Below, piece by piece: positions 44,961 through 57,800 of a stretch of 64,000 bases of DNA (position 1 is the first letter of the stretch; the number at the start of each line of letters is the position of its first letter). The stretch covers positions 106,167,811 to 106,231,810 of the forward strand of contig NC_134951.1 in NCBI RefSeq assembly GCF_965638725.1, in the 5' to 3' direction. The position numbers were made by a program, and so were the translations under genes. Source of the stretch: Aptenodytes patagonicus (taxonomy: Eukaryota; Chordata; Aves; Sphenisciformes; Spheniscidae). Under the pieces are notes generated by a model, which was not told where the DNA came from, did no database searches, and saw only the letters and a program-made list of their open reading frames with translations.

Positions 44961-47900
44961 CAGAGCGCAGCAAAAGGGGGTTGTAGGCTGCTTGTTTTCA
45001 GACTTTTGATTCTTTTAAATGGATGTAACACTGTGCTAATGCAGTAGTTTCCATACGTGGTCATCTCCCTGGGATTACCGTGTGTCCCCATAGGGTCAAA
45101 GGGTCTCAAGGAAGAGCTGCTGTGTGTTTCAAGGTGCCATTTCAGGGCAGCAGCACCATGTTTACTGTTTGCAGGAAAACAAAACCCACTCACCTGACAC
45201 AGTATTGTAACATTCTCAGGTTAAAATGCACTTGAAAACGCTTTGCACAGTGGCTATTGCCCCTATGCAGGCTGAGGAGACCTGGCCTGAGGGACGGGTG
45301 GGAGACCTGCAGGCCCCGCGGATGGACCTGCCGTTACTTAGCAGCTGCATAAACAATCCTCTCTGTGTCCATGCTGCTTGAATAAGCAGTTAAAACGCTT
45401 TCTTGAGGTCTTCTGAGGACAGAGTAAATGCTGGCTCTGTTTACTGTAAGGAAACATAGTACAAAGAATACGAAATACGATCTGCTGAATAGTGCAGATG
45501 CTGTGCAGAAACTGTAATCAAGTAAAATACTGTTTCTCTGCATTCCTTTTACTTGTGTCATAAAAGTGACTTTAACAATAATTTTAAAGTTTTCCCAGGA
45601 GTGGTAGGGAAGACTGAAACTGGAATAACGTAGTTATGTTAAGAGTGTGCTACTCAGGCAATGTGTCAAATCCACTTCGGGTTTTCCACTTCTTGGACAA
45701 AAGTTACTGGCAAAAGGTAAAAATACCCATCCATTTTCTGTTAGTTTCTTCACAACGTAATAAGTGAGCAAAGCTACTAGCTCCATAATATGTGGTTAGT
45801 AAAAGATCTCCCAACTATATTTTCCAGATCTACGTTACTTTGGTAATTTGTTCTTTTCCACATTTTTGAAGTATTCTTACATATTAGATATATTTCTAAG
45901 ATAGAAGACAGTAAGCCATAGCTATAGCAACAACAACTGCTGTTATTTTTAGGAGCAGAGGGAATCTTCCCATGGAATGCAGTTATTTTCTGTATTTTGA
46001 CCTGCATAAGACACCCAAGTTACTCTGTCACTTCAAAGGTTTTTACATAATAGTAATCTCGGTAGTGATGCTGGAAAAAGGGAAGGGGTGAAGCTTTGGG
46101 TTTTTTTAAGATAAGCCTTAATGAAAAGGAAGATATGCTGATAAGCGTAAAATTTAATTGTGTAACAGACAAAATAAAAGATAAGAAAGATTAACCTATT
46201 AATATGATGCAAATTGCTTCTCATCTCAATGTTGCTATTATTTCTTGCCTTGACCTAGGAAAGTCTTAATAAGCCAGTAACACTTAATTGCGGATTGTTT
46301 ACTCTCCTCTAATTATTATTTTGTGTATCTAGGTTGGCTATACCATGTTAAGAGATATTCTTCAAAATAGGTATCTCCAAATTCTGATTTGTAACTAACG
46401 CCAAATTATTTTATGAGTCATTTGAGCTTTTGAAACTCCCTAGTGAATGGAGGCTACTGACTCACTGAAGGATGTTTTGATTGATTATACTGCACATAAG
46501 AACAGCCACGGTGGTTCAGATCAATGGTCCACTGAGCTCAGTTTCCTGCTTTCTAAAAGTGGTTAGCAGCAGATGCCTAGAGATGTGCAGGGGCTGGGCA
46601 AACTTCAAATGAACACTCTCCCTGCCTCTAGCTGTTTTCAGCTCAGTAGATTTCCTAAGCCTGATGCATTTGTCTCTTTAGTTACACTCAGTGACTCTCC
46701 CCCAATTACTTGAATTTGTGAACTTTCTGCATCAGCAATATCCTTTGACAAGAGTCCTGCAGGTCTAGCACTCATTATGTGAAGAACTATTTTACTATTA
46801 TTAATTCTATGACCTCATTCATACTAGCTTCACTGGCCTCTGGTTCTTGTGTTAAGAGAGACTGAACAGTCCATCCCCATCCATCTTCTCCATGTCACTC
46901 ATGATTTCATGGACCACTATCATGTCCCCTCACGTTATTCCTTCTTCCATGCCGAAAAATCTCAGACTACTCCATTGTTCCGCATGAAGAAGCTATTCCA
47001 TATATCTGATCATTTTTATTGTCCTTCTTGGTTCAGCCATGGAGTTATACAGTTGCAATATACTCTTCTCTGCCTTGTTCTCTACTCCTACCGCTTCTTC
47101 TCCCTTCTTCCTCCCACCAAATTGCTACCTTTTGAGTTAGACGGCATTTCAAGTTGGAATTTTTTTCTCAGAAGATGCATCAGTTGGCTACTGAAATTTA
47201 AATGAGATCTGTTATATAATTCATCAGGGATTAGTCAATGATGGCTTCAGTCCCATTGATTTCTGTTTATACCATTAAAACCGCAAAAATACCACATCTT
47301 ATGAGATATTACAAGCAAATGCTGCTTCGTAAGCAAATTTATACCAGAACTGGTTGTCTAATCATGTTATTATACTAGAGGGTTATATGAGCTGCATGAT
47401 GTATCAAATAATTAGTATACCATGCTAGAAAATATTCCTTGTTTACTTGAGGAAGTGTATTTTCAACCAGCTGTTTGGTTTTTGGATGTGATGCCACTAC
47501 ATCTGAGTAGCTGCAAGCTTCCTATAGCTAAAATTAGAGAAGATGAGAATAAAAAAGTATCCTTGAGATCATTCTGTCCAACCCCTTCATTTCAGATCTA
47601 AACAAACCTCAGATTAGGTTCCCTCATTTGTACATTAAAATTACTCCAAACAGAGGATCTCTTCATGGAAAGTGTCTTTCAGTGAAACTTCAACTGCATC
47701 ATCATTGGTATAAGAAAACAGTCGCCATCTAATGGAGTTTGATGCGTATCTTTTAGCTTTGGGACTTAGAAACTTGCTTCGGAAGAACAATGATCAAGAC
47801 CAACTTATGGCTGAGGTGCTCCTTTTTACAGTTACTTCCATGAAGTTAGATATACCAACACCTTTTCAAAAGATGTAAAAGACACACTCTTCCTCTCTCA

Positions 47901-49479
47901 GAAGATAAGTGAGAGTGGCAAGTGAGCTTCTAACAATCAACATCCTCTTTCTTCCCCATTCCTTAAGAAAATGTTCCCCACGCAAAATAGACTAGACCTA
48001 TCAAGCAATTCTTAGATAAAAAGGATAAAGAATCCTTCTAGTAACTTGGTAGCTGGGAACATCAAAGTAATGTAAAAAAATGGAGAGGCAGGATGCTATA
48101 AAATTCACATTTGGACTGTTTCTGTCCTATGACATGTTAGAAAGCGTCATTGTGTTCTCCCACAGAAAATTACCTTTCTCTGGGATAGTACTGTTCAGAG
48201 AAGCAGCTGTATCTGGATGCTAGAACACTTCTACATGGAGGTCCTCTGACCTGACTTTGCTAGGCTCTCCAGGATTGTCAAATCAACTGTTTTCTGTCAG
48301 ACCAGGCCTGGGAGGGGAACAGCTGGTCCACTCATGCCTGTTTCCCTGACTCTGCATGTTTGCAGGACCTACTTGCCTCTGGTATGCAGGTTGGAATTCC
48401 CATTATAATGAGATACAAATTGAGTGAGGGCAGTGTTGAAATTAAAAGTAACAGTGATCTTGTAATCACTAGGAATAAGGACGAAGTGAAACTGTGGCAG
48501 TACCTCCAAACAGCATCACACTGAAACTGCTTAGAAAGACTCAACGGGTAAGTTTGTGCTTCCAGATGTGTAGAAGTGCATCTGATCTGGAACTCAGAAA
48601 ATGAATGTGATTATAGAAGACGACCTTTCATTTACATAGGAATAATTGGGAATGTTGTAAAGATTGACGATGCAGTTCAGTCATCCTCAAAGGAGAGACA
48701 CCTGTTTACTATGAGCTCCAGTACAAGAGTCTCTCATCTTTTACAAAGAAATGCAATTAAGTATTTTTCTTTATGTCAAAGACCTGCATGAGATCAGAAA
48801 TATTAATAACCTGGTAATGAAAAGCTGATTTTTTAACATCTGCTATTAAATGGATGAAATCACAGTGATAAAAAAAGAAAATAATCTTAACAGTTTATAT
48901 AATCTGGAGTGTGATCTCTATTTGTGTAGATCTGTGTTGGTATAGATCCCACTATAGCCAAGTAATTCACAGTACCTGTAATCTTATGAAAGGAGAATGT
49001 CTTGCAGCGCAAAATCGCGCTCCTTTGAACTGAAGCAATGCACCTCAAACCCTGGAGAGTTTCCTCACACCAAAGTGTTTCGCAGACCTGTGTGCACACA
49101 AGAGCCCATCTGCAGGGAGAAGTCCAGGTACAGTTAAAGAGTCTGGAGAAGACACGAAACACAAAACATGGCGATTCAGTAACCATCAAACTTGCCTTTC
49201 TGTTAACATTCCTCTTTAAAATTTGTGAGTCATTTCTGCATTACAGGCCTTTAGGTTTAGGGCAGCATACCTTAAAATAGCCCACAGCAAACACTGGAAG
49301 CGGCGTACCAGCTCTGTCAGTGGAAGGTCTTACTACAGATTTGTAGATGCCATGGGGCACCTGTATTTGAAAGGGGCTCGGTGGTCACTGCTGAGTGTAG
49401 ATCCCTCACAGCCATGCCCTAGCAGAATCCCTTGAACAGGACTGGACTGCCGCAGGGCTGGATGATTTGACCATGACAC
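44961..49479. other. intergenic region between ANGEL2 and RPS6KC1
   Basis: This AT-rich spacer separates two divergent promoters. The only feature I recognise is an ancient CR1 (about 46,494-47,165). A second phrase at about 47,565-47,585 (ATCATTCTGTCCAACCCC) is CR1-like and may be another eroded fragment. No protein-coding frame of interest. Confidence 0.7.
46494..47165 (-). mobile_element. ancient CR1 LINE fragment (3' part)
   Basis: Read on the plus strand, the fragment opens with the reverse complement of an old CR1 3' end (ACATAAGAACAGCC, CAATGGTCCACTGAGCTCAG), followed by landmarks of the CR1 3' coding region in reverse: TGTGAAGAACTATTTTACT, GTTCTTGTGTTAAGAG, CATGATTTCATGGACCACTA then TCATGTCCCCTC, and CTATTCCATATATCTGATCA. 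Heavily decayed with no open frame of note. Confidence 0.75.
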
Positions 49480-50330
49480 CTTGGCCTCATCCACGCCATG
49501 AAGGCTTTCAGGCTCCGGCAAACGCGACTACATCCAAGCCGCCCGTTAGGAACCGGGGATACTCAAAACCGGCAGCTGGAAGCGGTGTGGGAGGGAGAGG
49601 GCCCGGCCAGGCCGGGGCCCGGGGGCCGTCCAGCGGCCGGGCACCGCTGGGAACCGCCGCAGCGCCCGCCTCTGGCTCAGCCTCGGCCCAGCCGCCAAAC
49701 ACCCGCAGAAACACCCAGGCAGCCCCCTCACGGCAGCCGCCCTCCCTGGCGGGCGGCGCAGCGGAGGCCGCGGCCGGGCGGGGCTCCCCGCGGCGGGGCG
49801 GGCTCGGCCAGCTCCCCGGCACCGCCCGGGCGGGGCGGGGCGTTCCTGGGCGCCGCTTCCGCCTCGGTCGGGGCCCGGCGCGGCGGAGGCGGTGTTGCGG
49901 CGGGGGGCAGCATGCTGAGCCCGCGGGAGCGCGGCGGGGACCTGGCCCGCTTCTACACGGTGACGGAGCCGCGGCGGCACCCCCGCGGGCACACCGTCTA
50001 CAAGGTCACGGCGCGGGTGAGTCAGCGCCCGGCCGGGCCTCGGCCCCGGCCCCCTTCGTGCCGGCTGCCCGGCGCGCCGCGGGCCGCCGCCCTGCCCCTC
50101 GCCTCCTCAGGTCCCCGCGGCCGGCCTGCCTGTTATTTGGTCTTTAAAGCCGCCGCTGCGTGCGGAGTAGAGCCTGTGGCTGGGCTGCCGATGGGGATCC
50201 TGGCTGCCCTGCGCGGATCAGGCCGGTCGCGACGTGGAAACCCCCCTCAGGGACACGGGTGGGTGGGTGGGAGGGAGGGAAGGCTCGGATACGGCGGTCT
50301 CTTCTGAGCTGAGCCTCGGTCCCCTCCGGC
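49480..50330 (+). promoter_or_regulatory. RPS6KC1: RPS6KC1 CpG-island promoter
   Basis: A very GC- and CpG-rich block surrounds the first coding exon, with GC boxes (GGGCGGGGCG at about 49,830-49,845) and an ETS-like CTTCCG near 49,856 just upstream of the start codon. No TATA box is seen. Confidence 0.85.
49912..50016 (+). CDS. RPS6KC1: RPS6KC1 coding exon 1
   Basis: 35 codons: MLSPRERGGDLARFYTVTEP then RRHPRGHTVYKVTAR, against human MTSYRERSADLARFYTVTEPQRHPRGYTVYKVTAR. The start ATG lies in GGGGGGCAGCATGC and is the only one compatible with the family N-terminus. It opens the PX domain (first beta strands, YTVYKV). The donor GCGCGG/GTGAGT is strong and ends in phase 0. Confidence 0.95.
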
Positions 50331-50447
50331 AAACCTGTAGCTTCACATAACGTTGTAATTGTCTCAAACGCGCTTTGCAAATGTCAATTTCTCCTGTTTG
50401 TTGCAGGGCATGCGAGAATAGCTTAAAACCAAACAACTCTGTCTTCG

Positions 50448-50510
50448 CCCCCCCCCCCCCAAAAAAAAAAACCAAACAAACCAAAAAACCAACAACAAAA
50501 CCCTCTTTGG
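50448..50510. repeat. C13 run and A/C-rich low-complexity stretch
   Basis: Thirteen C, ten or more A, then AAC/CAAA-type units; simple sequence without coding meaning. Confidence 0.85.
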
Positions 50511-51114
50511 ATAGGGTGCAGCAGAATTGCTCTGTCTTCCTGCCTGCTCCACAGTGCAGTCAGCTCCGGAGGAAGAATGAGGGAGCAGAGCGTGTAGGTA
50601 CAGCACGCCTACGCTGGAAGCACAGAGCTGTTTGAATTGAGTATTTAGACAGCCCCTTTCTTAAGGGGGGCTGCGTGTGCCTAGTGTTCAACCCCATTTG
50701 GGCAGAAGAGGGTCTGGGAGACCCTCTAGGAGACTAGGAGAGGCCTGGTAGGAGAAGAAGGAGAGCTGAAGCAGATAACTGGGTGTTGGGAGAGCTGGCT
50801 TGGTGCTAGTTTTGCTGAAAGCTCCTTCTATTCCCCTAGGGAAATTCCTGGTTTCTTTTCTCCTCCACTTTCCTATTTAAGTGAAAGAGGGAGGGGCAAT
50901 AAGTAAATACGTGGGGATAGGTGCAAGAGGAGTGGGAGTTCAGGTCACAGGTATGGCGGGATATATTGAGAACATCAGAAAGTGTCAAGAGGGACAGAGT
51001 TTATTTAAATGTCCTGTGATCTTGTTGTTTCTGCCGCTGTAGACATTCTGCCCATGAGAGCAACGTACACTTATATGTGCCCTTCCCTTAATTCAAAGAA
51101 TACAGTGTTCAGTA

Positions 51115-51129
51115 TGTGTGTGTGTGTGT
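51115..51129. repeat. TG microsatellite
   Basis: About seven TG units. Confidence 0.8.
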
Positions 51130-54100
51130 ATATTACAGCTCTCAGGTTGTTTGAGTATGATCACTTTGCATGACTTGTGAAATTAAAAATACTTTTTAAA
51201 ATCTTTTTTGTCAAATATACGTATACAAGTCCACCAAACACAAGTATGGGGCATGTTTATAACATTCTTTTTAGTCCAATAAAATGTAATATTTTTTAAG
51301 AGGAAAAAAAAAAGAGTTGTTTTTCCCTATGAGGTTTTAATCTAAAAAGCCTTTCCTGAGATAGACGCAAGGAAAACAGTGCCTTCAGGTCTTTCTGCAG
51401 TAGCTCATGATGGGCTAAGTGTGTGTTAAACAGTTGTGTCAGTACAATGGTGACTAATGGGAATGAGCCAAAACTTCAGCTTATTTTATTCTGGTGACTT
51501 TGTTCTTGCTGGCTGAAGTGAGTTAAAATGCTCTGTGATATTTTGGTTTATGCAGAATTGTTCAAGAGCAAGTTGTGGCTAACTCGTGAGGAATGTCACT
51601 CTTTCTCCATGTCCCGTAAGTTGTAGATGCTCTGGTGCTTTTCTAAGCGAGGCAGTGCAGAATCAGGCAGTGTGCTGACTGCGTGTGATTTAGTACAGAG
51701 CAAGGAGCTGATCAGTTTGTGAGCTGTCCAAATTAAACTGAGCTACCAGAGATCATTAGTTCTAAAGTGTGTTTTAATATCTAAAATCCTCAAAGTGAAA
51801 AAAAATTTCTCTTATGCAGCAAAGGATGGTTTGGAATCACAAATGTAGAAGTATAAATAACTTGTTTCAGTAGGGCTCTATCTAGTAATCTGTTAGGTAG
51901 TACTGGAAATGAGGATTTGGGGAGTTAAATGCTGAACAAAATGATTTAAAAATGATTCAATGTACGTATCTGCTACTCTCCCTTTTTCTCTCCTCCTATT
52001 CCTCCCTCCTGTTCCTGCAGTGATCTGGCTCCACGGTTGATACCACAGCACTACAGCTGTATTTGCTGATCTGATGCTCAGCAACTTTGTGGGCCCACTA
52101 GGAAAAAAGTGAGGTGGATCTTCCTGGTGTATTGAATATCCTTCTGGCCTCAGCCAGAGGTACTCCGTACTCAGGGTACTCTGTACGTGCTAGCGGAGAT
52201 TTCTGGTTCCTTTCAGTGGTGTATGAGTGAATACTTTGTGAAACGAAGTTAAAGGAACTTTCTGTTACAATATAATGGTAGATTAATAATCATGGATGAG
52301 AAAGCACTTGTTTAGTGCGTCCTAAACATCTGACCCAAAGGCACAACTACCCATGCAGTCTCTTCTGAGTGCTAAGGTGGTCTATCCTTATTGCAGATTT
52401 TTCTTAAAGGTTTTGTTTGTATAGCAAAGAATATATATTTTATTTATTTGTAAACTGTGAGATAATTTAAGTGCAGACAAGATTAAATGAATATTGGCTT
52501 TTTTTATATCCCTTTCCAAAGGCTAAAGAACAGAAAGAGATCTCAGCAAGTTGCAATACTAGGAGTGTTCTTTAATGATATCTGAAAATAGAGGCCACTA
52601 ATAAAAGGTCACATAATTTAGAAGATTACAATTATTAATGATAATTAAAATTCTAATGAGTTATGTTGGATATCTGCAGGTCAGACTGAATATTTCAACC
52701 TGAAATACTTTGATGGTGAGGATCCTTGTAGGATCTCTGTTTTCAGAGCCTAATGCAGTAATTATGCATTGCCTAGCTCATTGGTGGGTATCCTAATGAT
52801 ATTTTTAAAAATAGATTGAAGTTGCTTACAGATTTGCAGAAGGAGCTGACTGCATTGATCCTTGTGGGAGGATTAAAAAAGTGCACTGAAAATTTGGGGG
52901 ATTGGATCATCTTTGCCAAGTCTCTAGGTTGATTATAGGTTGGATTGAAGGGGCAGACCTCTTCTGAGGTTGACCTTCAGAAAAGGATATGAAGAACAAA
53001 GTAGGACAACTCATAAATTATTGCGTACTGACTTAAAGTTGGCATGGCTGGTAGATATAGAAGGCGATGTAACGTCAGAACAAGTGTGAAACAGGGCCTC
53101 TGGGTATTATTCCAGATTCTTACTAACTGGCTGGGTAATTACTCATCTCTCTGGGTCTCCTTCTGCCCATCTGGTAACCTACCTAACTGCCAAAACTGTT
53201 GCAAGGCTTTAGTTAAAGGTGAACTGCAAAGCAAAACAGTTGGTATGTGCCCTTTGGTGTTCTTCTGTGGTGTGTAGCCATGCCTATGATATCTTCTTCC
53301 CCCAGCTCTACAGGCTCCTTACATCAAGTATGCCAACTATTAGAAAAGAAGGTTAGAAATATTTCGCAAATTGTACTTACGAACTGTCTGGTAGTGAATG
53401 AAGGAGCAACAGCCGCCAAGGTTAAAATTTGGTTAAGTTGCCAAATGTTAGATTACTCAAGAGTGAGGAAAAGTTGAGGAAGGTTTTATCAATGTAGACT
53501 ACGCTGGAAGAAGAGGACTTTAATATGTAAGGTGAGAGAAAGAACTTAGACTTGTGAAGGAAAATGTTTTAGGTCTTTTGGGGGATTGCTAGAGAAGATA
53601 ACGCTTCTCTTTTCTGTCTTGTCTCCTCCAAAATGTGTGAAAGATTACAGTGGCTGGTTTGTGTAGTAAACTGATGTTACGAAATCTGGGAGGCTTTGGC
53701 AAGGATTCTTGAAAAATGAAAGGGGGAAAGAGAGCTAGTATGAGGTGTATGTTATTGTCACTTAGCAAGAGGAAAGTGTAGATTTAGTGACTTCCATCTT
53801 AGAGCAACAGCTGTGTGGCGCTTGCAGTACAGTGGGATGGTGTTTTAGTCTCTGGGGTGCAAGTAGCATGGACTCCTTGCGCTTGCCTATATGCATCATC
53901 TATTCACAGCATTAATTACTCTGGGGTATGTCGGTGTGTGGATAGTCTCAGTTTGGATTGAGAATGCCTATTTTGCTTTAGCTAACAATAGGCTAATTAT
54001 TTTGTTAAACAGCTTTGGCTGAGTTATAATGAAGGATATACTGACTTGCACAAGATAATTGCAGTTATGAATTAAAGATGTCTTGATTTGATTTGTTTGT

Positions 54101-54797
54101 TTGTGTGGATATGCTCTTACTGCTGTTTATAAGCCCAATACAGAACTTGGATTACAAAGGCTTTTGTGATCAATATTTATTTAAAGAAAAAAATCCTGAC
54201 AAAATACAGGCTTCTTTATGGCGTGTAGCCAAGACTCGTTTTCACTGCAATTTTTCCCCTGGACAAAGTCATTTATAATTAATTAGGCAAAGAGTGTTTA
54301 AGGAGAAACAAATACACAAGGATAGAGTCAGACGTGTGCAAGCATTGATGGCTGTAAGTAAAGTAGAAATATTGTCTTAGTAAATGCAAAGCTTCACGTT
54401 CACAGTGAGGTTGTGTGCAGCTTATATTAAGCCAAGTAGCCTTAATTAGCTCCGCTTATTGGGAGTAATATGAATTAATAGGAAGAGACTAGAAAGAAGA
54501 TGGGGGATGTGCTCTATGTAGCTTTGTTTTGTGAGATGCCTTCTGTGCCATTTTGCCTAGAATGAACGTCTTTATTTCGAATCACAGCGACTGACTCTGC
54601 TGCTAAAATCTCACCGTGTTGTATTTGGATATTAGACTTCTCTAAAACTAAATGAAAACATTTCTGAGCGCAGAGGAACATGCAACTGTTTGCCTTTTTC
54701 CAGATTTTTCTCTTCAGCAACAAATCATTGTATGTTACTCTTTAACTTCCAAACTGAAAATTCAAGCGCTTATATGGTTTTTTGTTTTGCTTTTCAG

Positions 54798-54833
54798 ATC
54801 GTTTCAAGAAAAAGTCCAGAGGATGTCCAGGAG
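54798..54833 (+). CDS. RPS6KC1: RPS6KC1 coding exon 2 (36-nt small exon)
   Basis: Twelve codons IVSRKSPEDVQE, matching human VVSRRNPEDVQE, between acceptor TTGCTTTTCAG and donor GGAG/GTAACA. It is phase 0 on both sides, so skipping would delete 12 residues of the PX domain (loop between beta strands) without a frameshift. Found by homology; too short to appear as an open frame. Confidence 0.93.
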
Positions 54834-57800
54834 GTAACAGTTTAAACTTGTGCAAATGTCTTTGTGTATCACACTATGCCTTTTGAAGCATCTTTGATAT
54901 AATTTAGCAGTTTCTGTGTGTTTTGTCATTGTAATTGAGCAAAGTTTTTTGTATGTTTCCATTTGTCTTTAGCTTTCATAGTTGAAAACAGTAGCTGGTG
55001 TAACATGTTGTAATTCATCCCTCAGTGATGAATCGTGACTTGAAACAAAGTCTTAGGGAGTAAAGTGTCTTTTGATGACAAAACTGCTTTGATAACTTTG
55101 CAAGCTCTTTTCTCAGGGCTGGAGTTGGCAAATTGATGGTTACTTAACACCTACTGGTAAAATTAGAGATCAGTCCACAACCCAAGTCTTAAGTCTCAGC
55201 TGTAGGTACTCTTTTCCTCTTTAACCAATACTTCACTGAAAAGCCTACATCATTACTGTCTATTAGTGAAGAGGGAAAATAGAGGAGCGTAGGAGTAGTT
55301 GAGAGAGATTAGACTGCGAGTCATGTATTATGCCTATCTCTCTGAGGCTCCTTAAGTATTTTCCAGTCATATACTTTGATAAAACTTTAAAATTGCTTAC
55401 CCTTTGCCTCTTCTGAAAAGGCTCTGAATAAGGGTCTGCTGTATTCTTGTGCCTCTTTAATACTTCAAAAGACTGTCAGGAACCATTTTATTGAGATAAG
55501 AAAATACGTCACACGTGTGGGTTGTGGGTTTGGTTTTTGTTTTCTTTTTTTTTCTTTAGATTAAAAAACTTTTTTTCCCCTTTTGACTTCTTCTGGACTA
55601 ATGACTTGACATTGATACTATTATACTATGTACATGCAAAATATTCCTTCAAAAACACAACCTTATGGCTTTTCAGACATTGTGTAACATGTCCATATGT
55701 TCAATTTCTGGCGCAGTCTCTTACTACAGTTGAGGAGAACCTGGATAGTTGATGAAAGAAGAGCCCATAAATGAATTCATTGCATCTCTGTGTGGTCAAA
55801 CATGAGTTACTGATTAGTGGCTTGGCAGAGGTGAGAATTGGCTAATACACCTAACACCCCTTTGTTGCATCCTTCTTTGAAATCTTGAGAATCAGACAAA
55901 CATGAGTATTCATGCTTTTTGCATTTTTTTAATCTCTAGAAGATTAAAATAGCCTATCAGAATCAGAGATGATCATGGATCTAGTTTTACAACTGCATTA
56001 CCATAGTTTGTAGCTTGATGTTCACCTTTTCCAGGGAGACTCCTGAATTGAACCTATCCATGAGCACATTCTGCCATTACCTTAATCTTCATTTGTGGGA
56101 AAAACACTTTATAGCAGCTGTTGATGAGCCATTCATCAGAAAAATATATTGTAAGTGTCTTTCAGCTAGAGTGTTGCATGAATATATGTGAAGTAGTTTT
56201 GAAACAATAGCAAAACCGTATCTTTTAGTCATTGCTTTGGTCGTTGCTTTGATCTGTGGCTGTAGGTTAGCCATGCAGAGTTCCACATACTCTAGACAAC
56301 AACAAGACATAAATGTGCTATGAACTTGTTGATGATTGCCCTTTTCCACCCCTGGTTGTACCAAATTAATTATTTTGCATGTGATAGCATGTTAGGTGTG
56401 GTGTGATTCTGTTATAAGCAAGCATCTGAAAGTACCTAGTTATTAAAAGGAATATCCTAGATGGTAGTTGCCATAAGGGTGAATTGTAGTCAAAAACCCA
56501 CATACGTTGGGAGCTTTTCTGTTATGCTGGCTTCCTATGATTAAAAAAAGAATTGTGGGCAGCCTTTGAAAGAAAAAGAATATGCTCCTAACCTGTTCCC
56601 ACTGAAAATAAATTTACCTTGGTTTTCCAGAATGCTCAATTAGAAATTCAATAGACAAAATTTTGTGTACACAACCACCCTGTTGCTTTATGATCTGTCT
56701 CATGCAACCCCCTTCCCGCATCCATATAGGACCACTTAGCTGTGCCTGCCTACTCATTCAGAAGTCTCTTTTAATGTCACTGCTGTGATGTTAATACATA
56801 CATTATGTATGTACAACTGTACATAAGGCTGTGTGCTGTGACCTCAACTCTACCTGCCAGTTTTCTGTCACTTTTTTTAACTGCCCTTTGGGATACAAGC
56901 CTTTAATACAGCATCTCTCCCGCTGCAACCAATTACAATTCAAGATAACCCCAGCTGTTGTTGCTGGGACAGGAAGGAAGATAACCTTGTAAGGGCTTCT
57001 CAAAAGGATGAAAGAAGTTAACATGAAGTTGTGTGTGGAGGAGTTAATAGATACAGAAAGGCTAGCGGACTTAACTTTAATTTCCTTGCTTCTGGGGATT
57101 GATGGTGGCAGCATGGTCTGTGAGGCAATTGTAGCTAGGGTAGTCTTGTGGGTTTTTTTTTCCTCTTACTCATTCATGGAGGAGAAGGGGTTGTTCATTG
57201 TGGAGCAGATGAGTCAGACGAGTTAATAGAGATCTACTGGCTCTAGCCATGACAAGCACCTTATTGCATTACAAGTCTAACATATGTTTTATGATATACT
57301 TGCTGTGCTTCGTTGGACCTCAAAGTACAATGTGTCCTTCCTCCAAATCTGATTTCTAATGAGTATGTTAGAGTGGGAACTTTGCTAACTTTGCTGAGCT
57401 GCATGCATGCAAAGGCATGATTTCCATGAGCTTGTGTAGGGTTTTAGGATGACCTTGAATGCTTTTGCTTTGCAAGCTACTTATGGTTATTTAATTTCTT
57501 CCTCTTGGCTATTGGGAGATCACTTGCAGCAGTAGAAAATGATACTTCTTTAGTGGAATGGAATCTCATGCTCTTATTTTCTGGCAGCTTTTCACGTTGT
57601 CTCCAAGTACTGACAATACAGTAACGTGATGTTTCAAGACTTCACCATCTTAAGCAATTTTATGTTCTATATGCTGCTTGAGAAGTGCGAATCATCCACT
57701 TTCTGGATATTGGATTAGATGGAAGTACATCGTTGAAAAATGATTGCCGATGGTAGCAAAATCACTAGTTGGCCTTCTTGAGAGACTCTGATTTTTCTTT

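Larger units (their letters stand above)
50017..54797 (+). other. RPS6KC1: RPS6KC1 intron 1, 4.8 kb
   Basis: GC-rich at its start, then AT-rich. It holds a C13 run passing into an A/C-rich stretch (50,448-50,510), a TG microsatellite (51,115-51,129) and T/A tracts. No exon or known transposon is recognised. Confidence 0.8.

Noticed and set aside
44274-44973. Several long Arg/Pro/Ala-rich open frames on both strands
   Set aside because: Typical by-products of a CpG island with few stop codons. Only the splice donors and the MAAW frame have any support as part of ANGEL2.
49467-50307. Open frames of 226 and 269 codons around the RPS6KC1 start
   Set aside because: CpG-island artefacts. The real coding part is the 35-codon exon 49,912-50,016, confirmed by homology and a strong donor.
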